Part shown: one piece after another, positions 17,701 to 26,383 of the stretch | Numbering within the stretch: position 1 is the stretch's first letter | How the letters are laid out: each line of letters opens with the position of its first letter | From: an uncultured Thermodesulfobacterium sp. | Lineage (GTDB): Bacteria; Desulfobacterota; Thermodesulfobacteria; Thermodesulfobacteriales; Thermodesulfobacteriaceae | NCBI GenBank assembly: GCA_938091335.1 | Contig: CALLJG010000005.1 | Span: 1-64,000, forward strand | Length of the DNA: 64,000 nucleotides | Direction of reading: 5' to 3' | Position numbers and translations under genes: made by a program | Notes under the pieces: generated by a model | Database searches by the model: none | Told to the model about the DNA's origin: nothing | The model's input: only the letters and a program-made list of their open reading frames with translations

Positions 17701-18168
17701 TTATTTAAATTTAATTTCAGGTTGCAGATAGGCTTTTTTAATGTTATTTAAATGAAATTCCCAAATTTTTTTATCTACTTCTATTTGGACCAGCTCACCT
17801 TTTAAACCTAAGATAATACCTTTAAAATTTTTTCTTCCAGAGATAGGTTCTTTTAAAATTATTTTAGCCTTTTCTCCTTTAAATCTTTCATAATCTTCTT
17901 TTTTTATCAAGGGCCTTTCTATTCCAGGAGAGGAAACTTCAAGAATATAGAAATGATGAATAAGGTTTTCTTTATCCAATATTTTACTTACCATTTCGCT
18001 GATCTTAGCACAATCATTTACAGTAACTCCACCTAATTTATCTATAAAAATTCTCAAAACCCATCCGTTTCTTTCCCTTTTCCACTCTAAATCTACCAAT
18101 TCCATATTTTTTTTCAAAATAGGAATTTCTATAATTTCTCTAATTCTTTCTTTAAGTTCTTTTTCCAT
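17701..18168 (-). CDS. rimP: Ribosome maturation factor RimP
   Basis: A 155-residue protein needed for 30S assembly. The N-terminal domain contains GGVTVNDCAKISEMVSKIL and the diagnostic LEVSSPGIERPL (about residues 80-91); an SH3-like C-terminal domain follows. It starts the rimP-nusA-ylxR run, with only tRNA-Gly upstream, so the tRNA promoter may also read into this operon. Confidence 0.95.
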   Translation of the reverse strand: MEKELKERIREIIEIPILKKNMELVDLEWKRERNGWVLRIFIDKLGGVTVNDCAKISEMVSKILDKENLIHHFYILEVSSPGIERPLIKKEDYERFKGEKAKIILKEPISGRKNFKGIILGLKGELVQIEVDKKIWEFHLNNIKKAYLQPEIKFK

Positions 18169-18194
18169 TTTAAATTAGCCTAAATAAAAATAAG

Positions 18195-18266
18195 AGCGGG
18201 CGACGGGATTCGAACCCGCGACCCCCAGCTTGGGAAGCTGGTGCTCTACCCCTGAGCTACGCCCGC
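18195..18266 (-). tRNA. tRNA-Gly(CCC)
   Basis: Folds as a full cloverleaf of 72 nt: acceptor stem GCGGGCG/CGCCCGC with discriminator U, D arm GCTC-AGGGGTA-GAGC, anticodon stem CCAGC/GCTGG with loop TTCCCAA (anticodon CCC, positions 34-36), a 5-nt variable loop and T arm GCGGG-TTCGAAT-CCCGT. The 3' CCA is not encoded. It reads GGG codons. It lies between rimP and the divergent FAD enzyme. Confidence 0.96.
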
Positions 18267-18304
18267 CTCTATTACTATTTAAATACTAATCCTTTCCAAA
18301 AGCT

Positions 18305-18332
18305 ATTATAATAAATTTCACAAATTTTACAA
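18305..18332 (-). promoter_or_regulatory. Probable sigma-70 promoter of tRNA-Gly and perhaps rimP-nusA
   Basis: On the minus strand TTGTAA (18332-18327) and a perfect TATAAT (18310-18305) are separated by 16 bases, and transcription would start about 30 bases before the tRNA. In such AT-rich DNA TATAAT arises by chance, but the spacing and place make it credible. Confidence 0.55.
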
Positions 18333-18380
18333 GTTTAATACTTTAAAAAAGAAAAATAGCTTTGAAAAATTATATAAAAG

Positions 18381-19790
18381 ATGTATTATTTTAGTAACTT
18401 CATGAGTTATTCCTATTTATATTATGATGTAATAATTGTTGGAGCTGGTCCTGCTGGAATATTTACTGCTTTAGAACTTATTTCTAAAAAAAATCTAAAA
18501 ATTTTAATAGTAGAAAAAGGAAAGGACATAGATAAAAGAACATGCCAAGCAAAACAATTAGGTAAATGTTTAAATTGTAAAGTTTGTGACATGCTTAATG
18601 GTTGGGGAGGTGCTGGTGCTTTTAGTGATGGAAAATTAAATCTTTCTGCAGAGATTGGAGGATTTCTACTTTCTTATTTATCCAAAGAAAAGTTAATGGA
18701 TATAATTGATTATGTAGATAAAATTTATGTTTACTTTGGAGCTCCTAAAAAAATTTTTGAACCTAATCACCAAAACATTGAAAAAATTAAAAAAATTGCT
18801 TCAAAATATGGGTTAATTTTCATTCCCACTAAATTAAGACATATTGGTACAGAAAAATGTAAGGAAATTTTAAAAAACATTAAACATCATATTTCCAAAA
18901 AAGTAGATATTATTTTTGAAAATCCTGTAGAAAAAATTCTAGTCTCCAAAAAAGAAGCTAAAGGAGTTTTATTAAAGGATGGAACTGAGATCTTAACAAA
19001 ATATTTGGTTATTGCTCCTGGAAGAGCAGGAAGTGAATGGTTAGAAAAAGAGGCAAAAAGACTTAAATTAACTACTGAAATTAATCCAGTAGACATTGGC
19101 GTAAGAGTTGAAATCCCTGCCTCAATAATGGAAGACTTAACCTCTATTTGTTATGAACCTAAATTTCTTTATTATTCTAAAACCTTTGATGATTTAGTAA
19201 GAACCTTTTGTGTAAATCCTTATGGAGAAGTAATAATAGAAAATGTAGATGGAATATGGACTGTAAATGGCCATAGTTATCAATATAAGAAAACTAATAA
19301 TACTAATTTTGCTATATTATGTAGTACTTACTTTACTGAACCCTTTAAAGAACCTATTCTTTATGGAAAAAACATCGCTAAACTTGCTAATTTTTTAGGA
19401 AAAGGGGTTATAGTTCAAAGATTAGGAGATATTAAAAAAGGTAGAAGATCTACTAACCAGAGAATCCTTAAAAATCCTGTTAAACCCTCTTTAAAAATTG
19501 CAACACCTGGAGATCTTAGTTTTGCATTGCCTCATAGATACTTAACTAATATTTTAGAAATGATAGAAGCATTAGACAAAATTGCTCCTGGTATAAATTC
19601 ACCTTATACTTTACTTTATGGAGTGGAAGTCAAATTTTATAGTATGAGATTAAAATTGAGTAGTGTTTTAGAAACAGAAATCAAAAATCTTTTTGCTGCA
19701 GGAGATGGAGCAGGAATTACAAGGGGTCTAGTTCAAGCTTCAGCCTCAGGAGTTATAGTAGCAAGAGAAATAATAAAAAGAAGTAGTTAG
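18381..19790 (+). CDS. FAD-dependent dehydrogenase of the COG2509 type
   Basis: A 469-residue flavoprotein. The N-terminal dinucleotide motif is YDVIIVGAGPAGIFTALEL, and a C-terminal FAD motif (LFAAGDGAGITRGLVQASASG) closes the fold. The first 120 residues carry a Cys cluster (CQAKQLGKCLNCKVC) and the GWGGAGAFSDGKLNLS block that marks the NAD(FAD)-utilizing dehydrogenase group. The reaction is not known. Two close ATGs (18381 and 18402) are possible starts; the second leaves a leader of only a few residues before the Rossmann motif and is about as likely. Confidence 0.8.
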   Translation: MYYFSNFMSYSYLYYDVIIVGAGPAGIFTALELISKKNLKILIVEKGKDIDKRTCQAKQLGKCLNCKVCDMLNGWGGAGAFSDGKLNLSAEIGGFLLSYLSKEKLMDIIDYVDKIYVYFGAPKKIFEPNHQNIEKIKKIASKYGLIFIPTKLRHIGTEKCKEILKNIKHHISKKVDIIFENPVEKILVSKKEAKGVLLKDGTEILTKYLVIAPGRAGSEWLEKEAKRLKLTTEINPVDIGVRVEIPASIMEDLTSICYEPKFLYYSKTFDDLVRTFCVNPYGEVIIENVDGIWTVNGHSYQYKKTNNTNFAILCSTYFTEPFKEPILYGKNIAKLANFLGKGVIVQRLGDIKKGRRSTNQRILKNPVKPSLKIATPGDLSFALPHRYLTNILEMIEALDKIAPGINSPYTLLYGVEVKFYSMRLKLSSVLETEIKNLFAAGDGAGITRGLVQASASGVIVAREIIKRSS

Positions 19791-19812
19791 TTATCAAAAT
19801 TTATGATATAAT
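19784..19812 (+). promoter_or_regulatory. Candidate promoter of the dnaN-gyrB-hpt run
   Basis: A perfect TATAAT (19807-19812) lies 17 bases after TAGTTA (19784-19789, three of six matches to TTGACA), and 30 bases before dnaN. It overlaps the last codons of the FAD enzyme gene. The AT-rich background lowers the weight of this match. Confidence 0.45.
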
Positions 19813-19841
19813 TTAAAAAATAATCAAAAGGAGGTTTTTTA

Positions 19842-20963
19842 ATGGAAGCCAAAATAGAGACCCCAAGATTAGAAAAAATTCTAAAAAAAATTGAAGGGGT
19901 GGCAGATAAAAAAGCATCAATGGCAATTTTATCTATGGTATTAGTAGAATATAAACCTCCAGAAAGTTATCTACATTTAATTTCTACAGATTTAGAAATA
20001 GGATATAAAGGAAAAATCTTTGCTGAATTAAAAGGAGAAAAAACCTCCTTTTGTGTACCTGCCAGAAAATTTTATGAAATTATTAAAAATTTTCCTGAAG
20101 ATGAAGTTTACCTTATTAAAGAAGACAATAGATTAATAATAAAGGATAACCAAGAAAAAATTGTTTATAATCTAGCTATTACAGATAGTGAAGAATTCCC
20201 AAGTCTTCCAGAATTTATAGAAGAAAATGCTATTGAAATACCTGGTAAAACATTGGCAGAACTTATTTCAGAGACTATTTTTTGTACATCTAAAGAGGAA
20301 AGTCATTTTGTATTAGGAGGTATTTATTTTGAAACCATAAAAGAGCAAGGTATTTTAAGAGCTGTTGCTTCAGATGGTCATAGACTTGTTAAACTTGATA
20401 GAGAAGTAATTGGAATAGAAAATGTTTATTTTGATGAAGGTTTTATTGTAGGGAGAAAAGCAGCTAAACAAATGGAAGAAATTGCAGAGGATGAATTGAT
20501 AGTAAAGTTAGGATATATAAATAACTATGTAGTTATATGGACTCCTAATTCTACCTTTTTTGCAAGACCAATAGAAGGAACCTATCCTGATTATAAAAGT
20601 GTTATCCCCTCTTCTAATAAAAATATTTTAAAAGTAGATAGAAAGCTTTTAATAGATGCCTTAAAAAGGGTTTCTTTAGTTATTCCTGAAAGATTTAAAC
20701 CTGTTACTTTTGATCTTAAATCTGATGAATTAATTCTTTCTTCTCAGGAAGGTGAATTAGGTAAAGCTAAGATAAAATTAAGTGTCCAGTATGAAGGCAA
20801 ACCATTATCTATAAATTATAATGCTGATTACATTTTAGATGCATTAGAAGTAATGAAATCAGAGGAAATTGAGATAAAAATAGGAGAGGAAAGAACTCCT
20901 GCAATAATTACAGGTTATAGAGATGAAGGATTCCTTTATCTTGTAATGCCTATGGTTTTATAA
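19842..20963 (+). CDS. dnaN: DNA polymerase III beta subunit (sliding clamp)
   Basis: Three clamp domains over 373 residues; typical landmarks are the N-terminal hydrophobic LEKILKKIEGVADKKASMAILSM segment (residues about 10-32), EEFPSLP near residue 120, ASDGHRL (about 180) and the C-terminal YLVMPMVL (normally MPMR-L). Strong ribosome site AAAAGGAGGT precedes the ATG. gyrB follows after one base. No recF or dnaA is present here, so the classic origin cluster is broken up. Confidence 0.95.
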   Translation: MEAKIETPRLEKILKKIEGVADKKASMAILSMVLVEYKPPESYLHLISTDLEIGYKGKIFAELKGEKTSFCVPARKFYEIIKNFPEDEVYLIKEDNRLIIKDNQEKIVYNLAITDSEEFPSLPEFIEENAIEIPGKTLAELISETIFCTSKEESHFVLGGIYFETIKEQGILRAVASDGHRLVKLDREVIGIENVYFDEGFIVGRKAAKQMEEIAEDELIVKLGYINNYVVIWTPNSTFFARPIEGTYPDYKSVIPSSNKNILKVDRKLLIDALKRVSLVIPERFKPVTFDLKSDELILSSQEGELGKAKIKLSVQYEGKPLSINYNADYILDALEVMKSEEIEIKIGEERTPAIITGYRDEGFLYLVMPMVL

Positions 20964-20964
20964 T

Positions 20965-23379
20965 ATGCAAGCCCCTTCAGAAAATTATCAAGCCTGTAGT
21001 ATAAAAGTTCTATCTGGATTGGAAGGTGTCAGAGCTCGGCCCGCAATGTATATTGGCTCCACAGATATTTCTGGATTCCATCATCTTTTGTGGGAAGTTC
21101 TTGACAATTCAGTTGATGAGGCTTTAGCTGGTTATGCTACAGAGATTAAAATAATTTTACATAAAGACGGGTCTGCAAGCTGTGAAGATAATGGAAGAGG
21201 AATTCCTACAGAAATTCATCCAGAAGAAAAAATTTCAGCTTTAGAATTGGTGATGACAAAGCTGCATGCTGGAGCAAAATTTGATCATGGAGTTTATAAA
21301 GTTTCTGGTGGGCTTCATGGAGTTGGAGTTTCTGTAGTTAATGCACTTTCTGAATGGTTAATAGTTGAAGTATACAGAGAGGGCAAAATTTATCGACAAA
21401 CTTATAAAAGAGGGATTCCGGATAGTCCTGTAAAAATTACGGGAGATACTAAAAAAAGAGGTACTTTTGTTAGATTTAAGCCAGATACCAAAATTTTTGG
21501 AAATTTAGAATTTGATTTAGAAATAGTTCAAAAAAGATTAAAAGAATTAGCTTATTTAAATCCAGATATAAAATTTTACTTAATCGATGAACGAATTGGG
21601 TTTTCAGATAAATATCATTATAAAGGAGGAATTGTTGAATTAATAAAAAATTTAAATATTAAAAAAAGTCCTATCCATTCAAAGGTAATTTTTATTAATG
21701 GAGAAAAGGATAATATAAAGGTAGAAGTAGGGATCCAATACAATTCAGGATATACTGAGACTATTTATAGCTATGTAAATAACATCTATACTAAGGAAGG
21801 GGGAACTCATGTAATAGGATTTAGAAGTGCCTTAACTAAAGCTATTAATAGATATATTTCAGATGACAAAGTTTCTAAACAATTTAAAATAAAGGTTGAG
21901 GGAGAGGATGTAAAAGAAGGTCTTTGTGCAGTTATTTCTTTAAAAGTTCCTAATCCTCAATTTGAAGGACAAACAAAAATGAAACTTGGAAATAGTGAAA
22001 TAAAACCTATAGTAGAATCTATTGTTTACGAAGGGTTACTTAAATTTTTTGAAGAAAATCCTAATGAAGCTAAAAAAATTCTTCAAAAAATTACTATTAC
22101 AGCTAAGGCAAGAGAAGCATCTAAGAAAGCAAGAGAACTTGTAAGAAAAAGAACTGAAATAGAAGAATTTTTAGTGGCTGGAAAATTAGCTGATTGTACT
22201 GAAAAAGATCCAGAAAAAAGAGAGCTTTTTATTGTAGAAGGAGATTCAGCAGGTGGATCAGCTAAACAAGCTCGCGATAGAGGATTTCAAGCTATCCTCC
22301 CTTTAAGAGGAAAAATTTTGAATGTAGAAAAAGCTAATATTGAAAAAATGCTTGCTTCTGAAGAAATAAAAAGTATAATTGCTACCTTAGGCGCTGGAAT
22401 TGGACCAGATAACTTTAATCCTGAAAAATGTAGATACCATAAAGTAATAATTATGACTGATGCAGATATAGATGGTGCACATATCAAAACCCTTCTTCTT
22501 ACTTTTTTTTATCGTCAAATGCCTGAGATAATAGAAAGGGGATGGCTTTTTATAGCTCAACCTCCTCTTTATCGAATAGTTGATGGAAAAAAGGAGATTT
22601 ATTTAAAAAATGATGAAGAATTAGATAAATATATCCTTAATAAAATTTCTGAAAATGTAAAAGCTTATTTTATAAGAGATATACCTAAGGAAAAATTAGA
22701 AATTAAAGATTTTTTAACCTTCTTTCTAAATTGTGCCATACTAGAAAAGATTCTCCTAAATCTTTTTAAGAAAACTTACCACCCTAAAGTGGTTTTGATT
22801 CTTTTAAAAGTAGGTTTAAATAATCTTTCAATGTTTGAAAATCTTTCATATATGGAAAAACTAGCTCAAGAATATATAAAATTGGGATTTAAAATTTCTA
22901 AAATAAGACCTAGTGAATATAATCCAAAGTATTATGAATTTTCTATATATTCAGAAAAAGAAAATTTCATAAATTCTCGAATAGGACCAGAGATCATATT
23001 GGAAAAAGATTATCGTGAAGCATTTAAGTTATTTGAAAATTTGAAAAAATTTTTAAACTATAAATTACAAATTTTGTGGAAGGATTCTATAAAGGTTTGG
23101 GAAAATTGGCTTTTCAGTTTAAATGAGATTCTTGAATATCTCAGAGAAGAAGGTAGAAAAGGGATTTTTATCCAAAGATATAAAGGTTTAGGGGAGATGA
23201 ACTTTAAACAATTGTGGGAAACTACTATGGATCCTAAAAAAAGAGTATTAAAAAAAGTATACATTTATGATGCAGAAAAGGCTGATGAACTTTTTTCTAT
23301 TCTTATGGGAGAAAATGTAGAATCGCGTAAAGAATTTATCTCTCGACATGCCTTAGAATATAGAGAGCTAGATATTTAA
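20965..23379 (+). CDS. gyrB: DNA gyrase subunit B
   Basis: ATPase and TOPRIM subunit of gyrase, 804 residues. The GHKL motif is EVLDNSVDEALAGYA near residue 50, the GVGVSVVNALS loop near 115, the TOPRIM motif EGDSAGGSAKQARDR near 420 and the DADIDGAHI metal site near 500. Between the TOPRIM part and the C-terminal QRYKGLGEMN block there is an insert of about 170 residues (approximately 550-725), as in Gram-negative GyrB of the E. coli type. No GyrA gene in the window. The gene starts one base after dnaN and hpt follows after 5 bases. Confidence 0.95.
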   Translation: MQAPSENYQACSIKVLSGLEGVRARPAMYIGSTDISGFHHLLWEVLDNSVDEALAGYATEIKIILHKDGSASCEDNGRGIPTEIHPEEKISALELVMTKLHAGAKFDHGVYKVSGGLHGVGVSVVNALSEWLIVEVYREGKIYRQTYKRGIPDSPVKITGDTKKRGTFVRFKPDTKIFGNLEFDLEIVQKRLKELAYLNPDIKFYLIDERIGFSDKYHYKGGIVELIKNLNIKKSPIHSKVIFINGEKDNIKVEVGIQYNSGYTETIYSYVNNIYTKEGGTHVIGFRSALTKAINRYISDDKVSKQFKIKVEGEDVKEGLCAVISLKVPNPQFEGQTKMKLGNSEIKPIVESIVYEGLLKFFEENPNEAKKILQKITITAKAREASKKARELVRKRTEIEEFLVAGKLADCTEKDPEKRELFIVEGDSAGGSAKQARDRGFQAILPLRGKILNVEKANIEKMLASEEIKSIIATLGAGIGPDNFNPEKCRYHKVIIMTDADIDGAHIKTLLLTFFYRQMPEIIERGWLFIAQPPLYRIVDGKKEIYLKNDEELDKYILNKISENVKAYFIRDIPKEKLEIKDFLTFFLNCAILEKILLNLFKKTYHPKVVLILLKVGLNNLSMFENLSYMEKLAQEYIKLGFKISKIRPSEYNPKYYEFSIYSEKENFINSRIGPEIILEKDYREAFKLFENLKKFLNYKLQILWKDSIKVWENWLFSLNEILEYLREEGRKGIFIQRYKGLGEMNFKQLWETTMDPKKRVLKKVYIYDAEKADELFSILMGENVESRKEFISRHALEYRELDI

Positions 23380-23384
23380 TTTCT

Positions 23385-23906
23385 ATGTTAAAAGAAGTTA
23401 TTTCTAAAAAAGAAATCTTAAAAAAGATTAGGGAATTAGCTAGAAGAATTGACAAAGATTATAAAAAAGAACCCATTATTTTAATAGGAACTTTAAAAGG
23501 TGCTTTTATATTTCTTGCTGATTTAGTAAGAAATCTTAAAAATCCAAATGTTCAAATTGATTTTGTTAGAGTAAGAAGTTATGGAACTTCAGATAGACCT
23601 TCTGAAAAAGTAGAAATTACTAAGGATCTTGAAATTTCTATAGAAGGAAAGAATGTAATTTTAGTGGAAGATATTATAGATACGGGAATTACTTTAAAGT
23701 TTCTTTATGAACATCTTAAAAAATTTAATCCTAAAAGTCTTAAGATTTGCACTTTAATTGATAAAAAAGAAAGAAGAAAAGTTAATGTTCCTATTGATTA
23801 TAAAGGATTTGAAATAGAAAAGGGATTTTTAGTAGGTTATGGGCTTGATTTTGCAGAAAATTACAGACATTTACCTGAAATAAAAGAGATCATAAAAAAT
23901 GAGTAA
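23385..23906 (+). CDS. hpt: Hypoxanthine phosphoribosyltransferase
   Basis: Purine salvage enzyme that makes IMP (and GMP). The PRPP-binding motif is NVILVEDIIDTGITL (about residues 87-101), preceded by the conserved LIGTLKGAFIFLADLVR and the flexible-loop RVRSYG (about 65-70). C-terminal FLVGYGLDFAENYRHLPEI is typical. Length 173. It overlaps the following small membrane peptide gene by 8 bases. Confidence 0.95.
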   Translation: MLKEVISKKEILKKIRELARRIDKDYKKEPIILIGTLKGAFIFLADLVRNLKNPNVQIDFVRVRSYGTSDRPSEKVEITKDLEISIEGKNVILVEDIIDTGITLKFLYEHLKKFNPKSLKICTLIDKKERRKVNVPIDYKGFEIEKGFLVGYGLDFAENYRHLPEIKEIIKNE

Positions 23907-24018
23907 GAAAAGATTTATTTTAAACTACTTAAAAAATAGTCCTTGGTATCTTTGGGTTTTAAGAATTTCCGGAGCTGTGCTTATAACCTATATTATAATA
24001 AAAGCTCTTAAAATTTAA
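23899..24018 (+). CDS. 39-residue putative membrane peptide
   Basis: A short frame starting ATG at 23899 inside the hpt 3' end (8-base overlap, a common coupling geometry) and ending at TAA 24016-24018. It has a basic N-terminus (MSKKRF), a WYLWVLRISG segment and one hydrophobic stretch (about residues 20-35) ending in lysines, so it would be a single-span peptide. Its stop overlaps the end of the convergent hmcC gene by 4 bases. No homologue is recognised; the placement and clean membrane profile are the only support. Confidence 0.45.
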   Translation: MSKKRFILNYLKNSPWYLWVLRISGAVLITYIIIKALKI

Positions 24019-25229
24019 TGTTCAGATTTATATTTAGGATGTTCATAAAGAACAGGCATCCTGTTAAGAACAAATCTATAAACAAGAACTAACATAGTAA
24101 TTACTCCAGCACTAAGTGCTATTTCAGTCCAAGCAGGATAATATTTTTGAGAAAAAGGTATATACCATTTATAAGCAAGTAAACATATATTTAACCGATT
24201 CACAATAACTCCAAAAGCAGTCAAAAGGGCTCCTAATTTTACAAGCCATACCTTGTTTTGCCTAAAAGCTGAAGTAAAAATAAGAGCAGGAACAAGTACA
24301 AATCCAATTAATTCAAAAAGATACCACCACCCATAAAAACCTTTTAAATAATGCCACTTTTCATAATGGGCAAAATCAAGAAGTTTTAAAATCAAATAAA
24401 TATAAAGAGCACAAGCTGTAGCCTTACCTAAACCAATCAATTTTTTATCAAACTCTTGAGGATCAAAATCTTTTATTTGATATCTAAAAGCTTTATGAGT
24501 AATGGTTGCTTCTAAAATTACTATAGAAATACCTCCAAAAATAGCCGAAATAAGGAAAAAAGGTGGAAGCAACACTGAATACCAAAGCATATGAAGTTTA
24601 GAAGGTACAACTACATATAATCCTCCTAATGCTGCCTGATGACCACCAGCAATGATTACTCCAAAAATAGTAGCCCAGATTACAAGTTTAGCAAAAAATT
24701 CACGAGCCTTCTTTAAATCTAACCATTCAAAAAACACAGGAGCAAATTCTATCATACAAATAATAATATAAAGAAAAAAGTGCCAACCTACTAAAAATAG
24801 AATAGAGGAAAAACCCCAAGACCATATCAATAAATTATATAAATTATAATATCTTCCTAAGTCAAACAAAAGAGCAAATACAGCAAAAATGTATCCAAGA
24901 AGACTTGATAAAGCAACAGATCTTGCAAAATGATGGTATTCCTTAATTCCAAACAAGTGAATTGCAGTTCCAACTGTAAGCCCAGGTGCTGCTAAAGCAA
25001 TACCTACTAAAATATCAAATCCAATCCAAAAACCCCATGGATATTCATCAGAAAGGTTTGTGGAAGGACCTAATCCATAAATAAGTCTATATACCATAGC
25101 ATAAATTCCAAAAACTAGAATAATTAAAGCTATAATATTTCCTATAGTTATATTGTCTCTTATAAATTCATTCCAAGTTCTTCCCATTAAAATTTTTTCT
25201 TTAAACCAGGAATTAGTGCTTTTAGCCAT
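24015..25229 (-). CDS. hmcC: Hmc complex membrane subunit, NrfD/PsrC family
   Basis: A 404-residue integral membrane protein with about ten hydrophobic segments, of the NrfD/HybB/PsrC family that handles menaquinone or proton/electron transfer. Family landmarks are EYPWGFWIGFDILVGIALAAPG (about residues 65-86) and GRYYNLYNLL. It overlaps hmcB by 8 bases. In Desulfovibrio the equivalent HmcC pairs with the ferredoxin-like HmcB. The neighbouring hmcD, hmcA, hmcF and hmcE genes support this rather than a stand-alone polysulfide reductase. Confidence 0.85.
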   Translation of the reverse strand: MAKSTNSWFKEKILMGRTWNEFIRDNITIGNIIALIILVFGIYAMVYRLIYGLGPSTNLSDEYPWGFWIGFDILVGIALAAPGLTVGTAIHLFGIKEYHHFARSVALSSLLGYIFAVFALLFDLGRYYNLYNLLIWSWGFSSILFLVGWHFFLYIIICMIEFAPVFFEWLDLKKAREFFAKLVIWATIFGVIIAGGHQAALGGLYVVVPSKLHMLWYSVLLPPFFLISAIFGGISIVILEATITHKAFRYQIKDFDPQEFDKKLIGLGKATACALYIYLILKLLDFAHYEKWHYLKGFYGWWYLFELIGFVLVPALIFTSAFRQNKVWLVKLGALLTAFGVIVNRLNICLLAYKWYIPFSQKYYPAWTEIALSAGVITMLVLVYRFVLNRMPVLYEHPKYKSEH

Positions 25230-26238
25230 GGCTTTCTCCTTTTACCTCATTTGTAGAATATCTTTTTTTCTTAGCTCTAGAGATTTGATAGTAAGCCCCA
25301 AATACCAAAGGCCAGGCTCCTACTACTTCAAAAAATTTTACCGCAAATAAAAATTTTTCACTATATTCAGGAATAGGAGTCTCTCCTACATTAACAAAAA
25401 ATCCTATCTCTTCAAAAGGAACAGGCGAAATGTAAAGCCAACTTGTTCCCCCTACCTCTTTTTCTCCATATACATGATCCACATATTTTCCAGGATTTTG
25501 AGTTATCCTTTCATGAGATATTTTTAAGAGCTCACTTCTTTTACCAAAAAGTAAAGCACCTCCAGTACAAATTTCTACACAAGCAGGGACTTTACCTTCA
25601 ACTATTCTATCATAGCACATAGTACATTTTGTCACCTGAGGAGTAATAGGATCATAATATTCATAAGCAGGGATATCAAAAGGACATGCTAACATACAGT
25701 ATCTACATCCTACACATACACTGGGATTATAAATAACAGGACCTTCTGAAGTCTTTCTATAAGCCTCAACTAAACATACAGAATAACATGCTGGATGTAT
25801 ACAATGCATACATTGTTTTTTTACATAAACAGGAGTCCCATCTTTCGAATAAAATCTATTTACTACTGTAAAATTCCCAGCATGCGGTCTCCTTACTTTA
25901 TCAAAAACTGAAGGTTTTTGATGAACTGAAGCCTCAAACTCTTTTAAAGGTCTGTTAGGATTTTGATTCCATTCATTACATGCCCATTCACATCTTCTAC
26001 ATCCTATACATTTTGAAATATCAACTAATACCCCATAGGGTTCTTCCGCAGCTGGTAGACGTTTTTTCTTTCTTTCTTCATAAATTTTCCAATTTTTTGC
26101 ATTCGCTTTATTACCGGTTGTATAAATAGAAGGGGCCTCTCCTTTACTATAAGCTAAAGAAATTGTAGGTTTAGTAATTATTAAACTTCCAATTAATGCA
26201 CCTGCTCCCTTTAAAAAATTTCTTCTACTCAACTTCAT
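25222..26238 (-). CDS. hmcB: Hmc complex ferredoxin-like subunit with Tat signal
   Basis: A 338-residue periplasmic iron-sulfur subunit. It begins with a twin-arginine signal (KLSRRNFLKGAGALIG), then four Cys clusters typical of a four-cluster DMSO-reductase-type ferredoxin: CIGCRRCEWAC, CMHCIHPACYSVC, CVGCRYCMLACPF and CTMCYDRI...PACVEIC. A hydrophobic segment near the C-terminus (AVKFFEVVGAWPLVFGAYY) would anchor it to the membrane, as in HmcB of Desulfovibrio. It passes electrons between the 16-haem cytochrome and the NrfD subunit encoded next to it. Confidence 0.88.
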   Translation of the reverse strand: MKLSRRNFLKGAGALIGSLIITKPTISLAYSKGEAPSIYTTGNKANAKNWKIYEERKKKRLPAAEEPYGVLVDISKCIGCRRCEWACNEWNQNPNRPLKEFEASVHQKPSVFDKVRRPHAGNFTVVNRFYSKDGTPVYVKKQCMHCIHPACYSVCLVEAYRKTSEGPVIYNPSVCVGCRYCMLACPFDIPAYEYYDPITPQVTKCTMCYDRIVEGKVPACVEICTGGALLFGKRSELLKISHERITQNPGKYVDHVYGEKEVGGTSWLYISPVPFEEIGFFVNVGETPIPEYSEKFLFAVKFFEVVGAWPLVFGAYYQISRAKKKRYSTNEVKGESHG

Positions 26239-26273
26239 AAAAAGCCCCCTTTTTAATATTTCCTTTCTGTGCT

Positions 26274-26369
26274 AAGAAGATAATAAATAAATATAAATAC
26301 AAAGGCTGCTGTAACAGCAACCACATACTCAAAACCATGAGCTGTAAAAAGTTGTTCAAATATATACAT
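26274..26369 (-). CDS. hmcD: 31-residue HmcD-like membrane peptide
   Basis: A short frame with ATG at 26369 and TAG at 26276-26274, between hmcA and hmcB. It is preceded by AAAGGGG at a suitable distance and encodes a peptide starting MYIFEQLFTAHGFEY with one membrane helix (about residues 15-30). Hmc operons carry a very small membrane subunit (HmcD), and the place, topology and ribosome site match. Sequence similarity cannot be judged at this length. Confidence 0.6.
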
Positions 26370-26383
26370 CTTTCAACCCCTTT

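Noticed and set aside
19791-23379. Replication origin next to dnaN and gyrB
   Set aside because: No DnaA-box cluster (TTATCCACA type), no dnaA or recF, and only 51 bases before dnaN.
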